NCBI GenBank assembly: GCA_014304965.1
Contig: JACRTZ010000157.1
Location: forward strand, 1 to 7,881
Length of the DNA: 7,881 nucleotides
Direction of reading: 5' to 3'
Origin: Vulcanimicrobiota bacterium
GTDB lineage: Bacteria > Vulcanimicrobiota > Vulcanimicrobiia > Vulcanimicrobiales > Vulcanimicrobiaceae
Shown here: piece by piece, positions 1-4,644 of the stretch
How the letters are laid out: each line of letters opens with the position of its first letter
Numbering within the stretch: position 1 is the first letter of the stretch
Notes under the pieces: generated by a model
The model's input: the letters and a program-made list of their open reading frames with translations, nothing else
Database searches by the model: none
What the model was told of the DNA's origin: nothing
Program-made: the position numbers and the translations under genes

Positions 1-926
1 ATGTGGGCGTCGTAGTATGCCTTGAGGCGCTCTTCTTCGGCATCGACAGCCGGTGCGAGCAGAAGATCCACCGCCTCGTCCACGCGGTAGCCCGATCCGA
101 CCATCGTATCCACCGCGACGTTGAGGTCGTACGAATCGGACGCGCCGCGTTCGACCGGTACGCCGCGCGCTTCGAGCCAAGCGCGGTTGCCGGTGATCGT
201 ATTGATCTCGCCGTTGTGCGCGATGTGGCGAAACGGCTGCACGAGACGCCACGACGGCGACGTGTTCGTCGAAAACCGCTGATGGAAGAGAGCGAAGCGC
301 GACACGAACCCTTCGTCGCGCAGATCGTCGAAGTACGCCGCCAACTCGTCGGACGACAGGAGCGCCTTGTAGACCACCGAGGTTGACGAACACGAGAGCA
401 GGGCCGCGTGCGGCTCGGCGAGATCGCGCAGTTTCCGCTCGACGGCGCGCGCGGCGGCGCGCATGCGCTCGCGCACGTTGCCGGGGCCCATGTCCACCAC
501 GAGCTGTTCGAAGCCCGGCCGGCTCGCACGCGCGTGCACGCCCAGAATCTCGTCGTTGACGACGGGGGCCCGCCAGCGCAGCGGCGAGAGCTCTGCCTTG
601 CGCACGCAGCCTTCGATCGACGCCCGAACCCCCGCAGCCGCGTCCGGGTCGCGCGGCAAAAAGCAGCAGAGCGCCGCGAGATGATTGGCGGAGACGTGCA
701 AGTCCACCGAAGCGAGATCCCGCGCCAAAAGCCGGCGCGGCGTTTCGCAAAGTATACCTGCGCCGTCGCCCGTGCGTCCGTCGGCCGCCAATGCGCCGCG
801 ATGCGTCATCGACGCGGCCGCCTGAAGGGCGAGCGCGATGGTACGGTGCGAGGCGGGGCCGCCGAGATCGGCGAGAAACCCGACGCCGCACGCGTCGTGC
901 TCGTCGACGTCCCGCGAATGCGCCAT
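1..926 (-). CDS. gltB: Glutamate synthase large subunit, N-terminal part (cut by window edge)
   Basis: The reverse strand reads open for 308 codons from an ATG at 926-924 to the window edge. It is the class II glutamine amidotransferase domain of glutamate synthase (GOGAT), which releases ammonia from glutamine and passes it to 2-oxoglutarate in the cytoplasm. Visible signatures are HDACGVGF near the N-terminus, with the probable nucleophile Cys13; TGDGAGIL; FHQRFSTNTSPSW; and HNGEINTITGN beginning at His237. In this family the residues before the Cys are removed, so the first 12 residues would be a short propeptide. The family is usually about 1500 residues, so the FMN and iron-sulfur parts lie outside the window. 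No Shine-Dalgarno sequence precedes the ATG, but a -10-like TATAGT lies just upstream. Before the island arrived, the gene lay about 180 bp downstream of the amidohydrolase on the same strand. Confidence 0.93.
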   Translation of the reverse strand, partial: MAHSRDVDEHDACGVGFLADLGGPASHRTIALALQAAASMTHRGALAADGRTGDGAGILCETPRRLLARDLASVDLHVSANHLAALCCFLPRDPDAAAGVRASIEGCVRKAELSPLRWRAPVVNDEILGVHARASRPGFEQLVVDMGPGNVRERMRAAARAVERKLRDLAEPHAALLSCSSTSVVYKALLSSDELAAYFDDLRDEGFVSRFALFHQRFSTNTSPSWRLVQPFRHIAHNGEINTITGNRAWLEARGVPVERGASDSYDLNVAVDTMVGSGYRVDEAVDLLLAPAVDAEEERLKAYYDAH

Positions 927-935
927 ATGAAGTTT

Positions 936-947
936 CGACTATAGTCG
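936..947. promoter_or_regulatory. 12-bp perfect palindrome over the gltB -10 element
   Basis: CGACTATAGTCG is a perfect 12-bp palindrome that covers the proposed gltB -10 hexamer. Its position would let a bound dimeric regulator block the promoter. A 12-bp palindrome can arise by chance, and no regulator gene is linked to it here, so the operator role is only a suggestion. Confidence 0.25.
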
Positions 948-966
948 GCTCGTAACCCGGCGTCAT
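938..966 (-). promoter_or_regulatory. Candidate gltB promoter giving a very short leader
   Basis: On the minus strand ATGACG (966-961) and TATAGT (943-938) are 17 bp apart, matching the sigma-70 type consensus at 4/6 and 5/6 positions. A start site about seven bases after the -10 would fall near 931, leaving only about five bases before the ATG at 926. That agrees with the missing Shine-Dalgarno sequence and suggests near-leaderless expression. This is inferred from motif matches only. Confidence 0.45.
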
Positions 967-1107
967 TATGCGTTTGTCGAACCGGAGGGGCGCTTCGTTC
1001 TTCGACCAGCGCGGCGGGGACGCAGGGCGGGTACGAGAAGCGCCGCCCTATCGTGTCAAAACGCCGGCCGCTCGCGAGGACTCGGACGGCTCTCGGCGCA
1101 GCGCGCT

Positions 1108-1135
1108 AGCCCCGGAGGCCGAGCGCCACCATCAT
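1108..1135. repeat. Left direct repeat: detached original 3' end of the amidohydrolase gene
   Basis: Read on the minus strand with the adjoining stop codon, this copy is ten codons, MMVALGLRG then TAG (1108-1106). It matches the 3' end of the intact amidohydrolase gene 2294 bp away at 25 of 28 positions, including 17 identical bases at 1119-1135. Above 1135 the similarity to the amidohydrolase gene stops abruptly. The three mismatches are at 1114, 1115 and 1118, and all are synonymous. The simplest reading is that this was the native end of the gene before the island separated it. It also marks the left end of the island. Confidence 0.88.
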
Positions 1136-1164
1136 TAATTACAGAAATAGTTCAGCGGAACGCA

Positions 1165-1356
1165 CTAACGTCTACCCTGCCGAAATGCCTCTTCAATCTT
1201 TGAGACGTGGTCAGGCTTCGGTTGCTGTCCCCGCGCTAAGTTGTAAACAACATTACGCGATAGCCCCGAGCGACGCTGAAATTCCGCTAACGTCAAACCC
1301 GCCGCGGCAAGCCTGCTTCGAAGTTCCGTTTTCCTCAAGGCTCTTTCGTCGGTCAT
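1165..1356 (-). CDS. Small XRE-type helix-turn-helix protein, possible R-M regulator
   Basis: This 63-residue protein is almost entirely one helix-turn-helix domain. Residues about 21-45 contain LTLAEFQRRSGLSRNVVYNL, the usual helix, turn and recognition helix pattern of XRE/Cro-type DNA-binding proteins. The rest is a basic N-terminus and a short C-terminal helix ending in RQGRR. No enzymatic domain is present. Start ATG 1356-1354 has GGGGA a few bases upstream on the minus strand. It is divergent from the methyltransferase and shares a leader region of about 146 bp with it, where a dyad lies at 1469-1486. By analogy with controller (C) proteins of type II R-M systems, it may regulate the methyltransferase. 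Unlike classical C genes it is not in an operon with the nuclease. An excisionase-like role cannot be excluded. Confidence 0.68.
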   Translation of the reverse strand: MTDERALRKTELRSRLAAAGLTLAEFQRRSGLSRNVVYNLARGQQPKPDHVSKIEEAFRQGRR

Positions 1357-1468
1357 AAGTCCCCAAACATCAAGACAACGCTTCCTCGGGCTTCTTCGAT
1401 AGCAACTTTAAAACCATGCTAGGAATGCAACTCCGCGACGCCTGCAACAAGGAGTCAGTGGGCCAACG

Positions 1469-1486
1469 ATCGAACGTCTGTTCGAT
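1469..1486. promoter_or_regulatory. Dyad in the methyltransferase leader, possible operator or hairpin
   Basis: ATCGAAC (1469-1475), GTCT (1476-1479) and GTTCGAT (1480-1486) form a 7-bp perfect inverted repeat with a 4-base centre. It ends four bases before the AGGGG ribosome binding site of the methyltransferase and lies between the divergent HTH and methyltransferase genes. An 18-bp dyad is a plausible site for a dimeric XRE-type protein. In RNA the same bases could form a hairpin beside the ribosome binding site. No second copy was seen. Confidence 0.4.
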
Positions 1487-1490
1487 GAGC

Positions 1491-1495
1491 AGGGG
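1491..1495 (+). promoter_or_regulatory. Ribosome binding site that favours the GTG start at 1503
   Basis: AGGGG is followed by seven bases and then GTG at 1503. The in-frame upstream ATGs at 1416, 1425 and 1485 have no comparable sequence before them, and the ATG at 1485 lies inside the dyad. AAGGAG at 1449-1454 is only three bases from an in-frame GTG, which is too close. Confidence 0.5.
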
Positions 1496-1502
1496 CAATT
1501 TT

Positions 1503-2531
1503 GTGGACGCAAACGGCAATGCATATTACAACGTGGATTGCATAAGCGGCGCCCAAGAATTTCTCGAAGAGGGTTCCGTAGATCTAATAATCACCGACCC
1601 TCCATATGGAATAAACGGCGATCAGCTACACAAACATTATAATCGTAACGAATCGTTTGTCATAGACGGTTATGTAGAGATTCCAAAACAAGAGTACGGC
1701 GCCTTTTCGCATGCGTGGATTAAGGAGGCAGCGCGGGTCCTCAAACCGGGCGGCCAAATATTTATCGTTTCCGGATACACGAATCTCTATCATGTTCTTG
1801 ACGCTCTAAGGACCACAGATCTACAAGAAATCAATCATATCATTTGGAAATATAATTTCGGAGTCTTTACGCGTACGAAGTTCGTCTCTTCTCACTATCA
1901 CATTTTGTTCTATGGTAAACCCGGAGCCAAGCGAATGTTCAATCTTGAGTGCCGCTATGGCACTGGTGAATCGGCGGCAATCGCTGGCTCCGCCAACTAC
2001 CAAGATCGCGAGGACGTTTGGATCATAAATCGCGAGTACAAACCGGGCAAGGAAAAAAACAAGAACGAGTTACCCAGCGCTCTCCTAACAAAGCTCATTC
2101 AATATTGCAGTAATGAGGGCGACCTTGTGGCGGATTTTTTTATGGGCGGTTTTTCGACAGCACGAGTTGCGGTTGGACTAAACCGAAGGTTTATCGGGTT
2201 CGAGCTATCCGAACGAACCTTCTCCAGTCGCCTGGAGACCGTGAAACATCTCGTGCCCGGGGCACTTCTGCCTGACCAGAGGCAGCCGCTTTTATTGCCG
2301 ATACGAAATCAAGGATTGCCCTGGAGCGCAGAGGAGACTGCGCAACTTAGTCAGCGCTACGAAGAAATGATGGCGGCCGGCAACGGCAAACGAGAGTCGA
2401 TTGACAAACTTTGTGTGGAGTTCGAACGAGGCTATTGGTCTGTCTTGAAGGCTCTTAAGAAAAGCGGCACATTGGAACGGCCGCCGGCAAGAAAAGCGAA
2501 GGGAAACGAGCTTCCGCTAAACATCTCGTAA
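1503..2531 (+). CDS. Beta-class site-specific DNA methyltransferase of the R-M island
   Basis: The protein transfers a methyl group from S-adenosylmethionine to DNA and should protect host DNA from the neighbouring nuclease. Numbering from the GTG start (342 residues), catalytic motif IV is TDPPYG, with D32-PPY. The cofactor-binding motif I comes later, in VADFFMGGFSTARVA (D211 onward), followed by RRFIGFEL. The order IV then I defines the beta class (N4/N6 methylase family). DPPY fits N6-adenine better than N4-cytosine. Motif I departs from the common DPFxGSGTT form. Residues about 274-322 (PWSAEETAQL...RGYWSVLKALKKSG) resemble a Myb/HTH-like fold and may add DNA recognition. The longest reading begins at ATG 1416 (371 residues). 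I prefer GTG 1503 because of its ribosome binding site and because homologous enzymes begin shortly before the YNVDCISGA-type segment. It converges on the nuclease gene with 2 bp between stops. Confidence 0.9.
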   Translation: MDANGNAYYNVDCISGAQEFLEEGSVDLIITDPPYGINGDQLHKHYNRNESFVIDGYVEIPKQEYGAFSHAWIKEAARVLKPGGQIFIVSGYTNLYHVLDALRTTDLQEINHIIWKYNFGVFTRTKFVSSHYHILFYGKPGAKRMFNLECRYGTGESAAIAGSANYQDREDVWIINREYKPGKEKNKNELPSALLTKLIQYCSNEGDLVADFFMGGFSTARVAVGLNRRFIGFELSERTFSSRLETVKHLVPGALLPDQRQPLLLPIRNQGLPWSAEETAQLSQRYEEMMAAGNGKRESIDKLCVEFERGYWSVLKALKKSGTLERPPARKAKGNELPLNIS

Positions 2532-2533
2532 TT

Positions 2534-3400
2534 TCACGACGTGCAACGGCTTGGCAAGAATTCGAAATTCCAGGAAGTAAAGGGGTTGCCAGGAGTTCCG
2601 TCACGTTCGAGTATCCCGTTATTGAATTTGACTTGCATTTTCGCAATACAGCCTCCGCCTTCGTACCAGAAGTACACGTATTGCGACATCTCGGGGGATA
2701 TCTCGCATCGCACCCTTCTAACATCTTTCATTTGCCGTTGTCTTTCAGCTTCGTCGATCAAACTGATACGTAAGGGCCTGAGGTCCAGCCGTACGGTCTT
2801 GTAACCAACCCGTGCACCATGATGACACAGGGTCCGTGCAACGTCCAGCCGCTGTTTCAATGTCAATACATTATTCCATCGATCCTCGACCAACCGCGTG
2901 ATGTTATAGATAAAGCAAGAGGTTGTCTCCGACCTCCGACGCTTGCGAAACCAAAGCGATCGCTTGCCATACTTGGAGTTCATTTCGAACTCGTATTCCG
3001 GAATTGTTGCTTCGTGCAATGTTTTCTTCAGCGCAGTTATCTGTTGTTGCGAAAGAAAACGATTGCCTGAAGGATTATGGGATACGGCCGTGCCCATTTT
3101 AACCGAAAGCCCAAGCTGACTAACGGTCGTACCCCTTTTTAACTTTAGAATGAGATCCGAGGGGCCGATGGTATCCTCTTGTGTATATTCGCTGCTAACG
3201 TCGGCGAGCGTTTCAGCCTTGCCAACGAGCTGTAGCTCGGGAATTAGCGGGGCAATTTCCTTCGCTAATTTCGCGATCTTCGGGCTCTGGCGGTGGAGAG
3301 CGGCCGTCTCCAAGAGATGATCGCTTTTCACACCGTAGGCGCCGCAAATTGCGATCCCTACGGCAAGTTCGTAATCGAAGCCAGGATTTCTATTTGCCAT
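2534..3400 (-). CDS. Probable type II restriction endonuclease, PD-(D/E)XK-like
   Basis: This 288-residue cytoplasmic protein has no signal peptide or membrane segment. The stretch P80-S81-D82 followed by LGLSVKMG (S99-V100-K101) has the spacing and hydrophobic strands of a PD-(D/E)XK nuclease core, with Ser in place of the second acidic residue. From memory, HaeIII-like enzymes carry a comparable G(L/I)S(V/C)K strand. Together with convergence on a methyltransferase inside an island, this supports a restriction enzyme that cleaves unmethylated sites. Target sequence and subtype cannot be read from the sequence. The ATG (3400-3398) overlaps the amidohydrolase TGA as TGATG, with GAGGGG just upstream inside the last codons of that gene. 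There is no room for a separate leader, so expression probably depends on the amidohydrolase transcript. The coding sequence is AT-richer than the host genes. The nuclease call rests on the motif and context, not on whole-family recognition. Confidence 0.7.
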   Translation of the reverse strand: MANRNPGFDYELAVGIAICGAYGVKSDHLLETAALHRQSPKIAKLAKEIAPLIPELQLVGKAETLADVSSEYTQEDTIGPSDLILKLKRGTTVSQLGLSVKMGTAVSHNPSGNRFLSQQQITALKKTLHEATIPEYEFEMNSKYGKRSLWFRKRRRSETTSCFIYNITRLVEDRWNNVLTLKQRLDVARTLCHHGARVGYKTVRLDLRPLRISLIDEAERQRQMKDVRRVRCEISPEMSQYVYFWYEGGGCIAKMQVKFNNGILERDGTPGNPFTSWNFEFLPSRCTS

Positions 3401-4557
3401 CAGCCCCTCAGCCCGAGCGCCACCATCATCTTATAGCCAACTTCGAGCGAGCGTTCGTCAATATCGAAGCGGGCATTGTGATGCGGGACGCCGGTCGATT
3501 CGCCGCCGCGCGCCCCGACGATGAAATACGAACCCGGACGGTGCTCCATCATGAACGACATGTCTTCGGCCCACATGACGATGTCGTGCTCGATGACGTT
3601 GTCCGGTCCGACCACGCGCCGGCCGACTTGACGCACGAGATCGTTCATCGTTTTGTCGTTGACGGTCGGCGGATACGACCAGTGGTACTTGAGCGTGTAG
3701 TCAACGCGCATCGCCGATGCCAGGCCCTTGATGATGCGTTCCATGCGTTGCGGCATCGCCTTGCGCACTTCGGGATCGAAACAGCGCACCGTACCCATTA
3801 GTTCGGCGCGGTCCGGAATAACGTTGAAGGTCGTACCGGCCTGGAATTTTCCGACGGTAAAGACCGCTGGATCTTTTGGGGCAACCTCGCGGCTAACGAT
3901 CGTCTGCAGCATCGTAATGAAATGCGCGCCGGCGACGACCGGATCAACCGCCAACTGCGGCATCGCGCCGTGGCCGCCCTTGCCTTCGATCGTCAGGAAA
4001 AATTCGTCGGCGGATGCGAAGAACGCGCCGTCACGGACGCCGATCTTGCCGACGTCGAGCCCGCTGAACAGATGCAGCGCGAAGGTGCGATCGACGTGCG
4101 GGTTCTCAAGCGCGCCATCTTCGATCATCAGCCGGTTGCCGGCACTGCCTTCTTCACCCGGCTGGAAACAGAAGACGATCGTTCCAGGAATTTCGGTGCG
4201 CCGCGCAGCGAGCGTACGCGCCGCCGCCAATAAAATCGCGACGTGTCCGTCGTGGCCGCAGGCGTGCATCACCCCCGGATTTTCGGACGTGTATTCCGCC
4301 TCGACGAGCTCGGTGATCGGCAGCGCGTCCATGTCGGCCCGGAGCAAGGTAACCGGGCCGGGCCGGCCGCCTTTGAGGGTGGCGAGAATGCCGGTTTTCC
4401 CCACGCCCGTGCGAATTTCGTCGAGCGGGAGCGCGCGCAACTCGGACTGGACGAAGCGCGCCGTTTCGAACTCCAGCATTGAGAGTTCGGGGCGCTTGTG
4501 AAGCAGGCGGCGGACGCGCGTCAGCTCGTCGGTCGGGACCTTTTCAGGGGCGATCAT
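3400..4557 (-). CDS. M20D-family amidohydrolase (N-acyl-amino acid / hippurate hydrolase type)
   Basis: This 385-residue cytoplasmic metallohydrolase is full length for the family and likely cleaves an amide bond in an N-acylated or conjugated amino acid. Zinc-peptidase-like signatures are HACGHDGH (C100, H102), FQPGEEGS (E135 as probable base, E136 as ligand), H162 in ALHLF, GGHGAMPQ near 195-201 in the lid domain, and PHHNARFDIDE near the C-terminus (H359/H360). The cysteine ligand and the PHHN motif fit subfamily M20D rather than the ArgE/DapE-type M20A. The true substrate cannot be told. The ATG at 4557-4555 has only a weak ribosome binding site, but no better in-frame start was seen. It is divergent from the bkd operon across 87 bp. 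The last ten codons appear to have been replaced by an inserted R-M island without altering the protein, and the stop overlaps the nuclease start. Confidence 0.9.
   Translation of the reverse strand: MIAPEKVPTDELTRVRRLLHKRPELSMLEFETARFVQSELRALPLDEIRTGVGKTGILATLKGGRPGPVTLLRADMDALPITELVEAEYTSENPGVMHACGHDGHVAILLAAARTLAARRTEIPGTIVFCFQPGEEGSAGNRLMIEDGALENPHVDRTFALHLFSGLDVGKIGVRDGAFFASADEFFLTIEGKGGHGAMPQLAVDPVVAGAHFITMLQTIVSREVAPKDPAVFTVGKFQAGTTFNVIPDRAELMGTVRCFDPEVRKAMPQRMERIIKGLASAMRVDYTLKYHWSYPPTVNDKTMNDLVRQVGRRVVGPDNVIEHDIVMWAEDMSFMMEHRPGSYFIVGARGGESTGVPHHNARFDIDERSLEVGYKMMVALGLRG
3402..3429. repeat. Right direct repeat: replacement 3' end of the amidohydrolase
   Basis: This copy encodes MMVALGLRG and, with 3400-3401, the stop TGA. 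It is the present C-terminus of the amidohydrolase. Positions 3413-3429 are identical to 1119-1135. In the distal 11 bases, 3408, 3409 and 3412 differ from the left copy without changing any residue (GGG/GGC, CTG/CTC, AGG/CGG). The distal part is probably element-derived, and everything above 3429 is original host gene. Confidence 0.88.
3404..3409 (-). promoter_or_regulatory. Ribosome binding site for the nuclease, embedded in the recoded host tail
   Basis: On the minus strand GAGGGG lies three bases before the nuclease ATG; counted from GAGG, the spacing is five. It falls in the codons CTG AGG GGC that end the amidohydrolase. The detached original tail at 1110-1115 reads CCGGGG at the same place, so two synonymous differences improve the match to a Shine-Dalgarno sequence. 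Confidence 0.6.
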
Positions 4558-4644
4558 GTCGCCGGGCGCATTCTTGAGAGGAGTCGGACGGGCCCGCCTT
4601 AGATGTAGCCTGGTTCGGCATCACTACTGCTTGGGGAGGTTCGG
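4558..4644. promoter_or_regulatory. Divergent control region between amidohydrolase and bkd operon
   Basis: These 87 bp must hold the promoters for both directions unless transcripts arrive from outside. On the plus strand TTGAGA (4574-4579) is followed after 19 bases by TTAGAT (4599-4604), an over-long and poor -10 match. On the minus strand TACATC is equally weak. I do not commit to either promoter. No clear dyad was found apart from the short GGGCCC at 4590-4595. Confidence 0.4.
4633..4639 (+). promoter_or_regulatory. Strong Shine-Dalgarno sequence of the bkd operon
   Basis: GGGGAGG lies five bases before the ATG at 4645. It fixes the start of the E1 alpha gene and shows that the host uses canonical ribosome binding sites, which makes the leaderless-like gltB start stand out. 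Confidence 0.8.

Larger units (their letters stand above)
927..1105. other. Intergenic gap between the old amidohydrolase end and gltB
   Basis: I find no credible gene in this stretch. It contains an inverted repeat AGGGCGG (1024-1030) and CCGCCCT (1043-1049) around a 12-base loop, and a more distant pair GGCGCTTC (989-996) and GAAGCGCC (1037-1044). Neither has a run of T on either strand, so neither is a convincing intrinsic terminator. The gltB promoter candidate lies at its low-coordinate end. The base composition is GC-rich like the host genes, which places it outside the island. Confidence 0.6.
1119..3412. mobile_element. Restriction-modification island inserted at the 3' end of a host gene
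   Basis: This 2294-bp segment carries a small HTH gene, a DNA methyltransferase and a probable restriction endonuclease. It is bounded by 17-bp identical repeats (1119-1135 and 3413-3429) that lie in the C-terminal coding end of the amidohydrolase. The island is clearly richer in A+T than both flanks. The right repeat, with its recoded tail (3402-3412), restores the amidohydrolase reading frame to its full 385 residues. No recombinase, transposase or terminal inverted repeats are visible. Two known routes fit: site-specific integration into a gene 3' end with a replacement tail, as phage 21 and e14 do at icd, or the insertion with target duplication described for other R-M genes. The clustering of mismatches in the distal 11 bp favours a tail carried by the element. 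The exact crossover point within the 17-bp core cannot be fixed. Confidence 0.82.

Noticed and set aside
408..944. Plus-strand open frame over the gltB start region
   Set aside because: The opposite strand carries unmistakable GltB motifs (HDACGVGF, TGDGAGIL), so this frame is a shadow.
1024..1049. Inverted repeat AGGGCGG/CCGCCCT as an intrinsic terminator
   Set aside because: The stem is only 7 bp with a 12-base loop, and no T-run follows on either strand.
1054..1059. Perfect minus-strand TTGACA as a -35 element for gltB
   Set aside because: At 16-18 bp spacing no acceptable -10 hexamer is present, and the site is more than 120 bp from the gene.
2541..3070. Plus-strand open frames opposite the nuclease gene
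   Set aside because: They are short and lack ribosome binding sites or motifs. The minus-strand frame is longer, has a nuclease-like core and ends exactly beside the methylase stop.
1136..3400. Terminal inverted repeats of a transposon at the island ends
   Set aside because: Comparing the first bases inside each end gives only a shared AGAAAT at unequal distances. The flanking repeat is direct and coding, not an inverted repeat.
4574..4604. TTGAGA and TTAGAT as the bkd promoter
   Set aside because: The 19-bp spacing and the 3/6 match of the -10 are too weak to claim a promoter.
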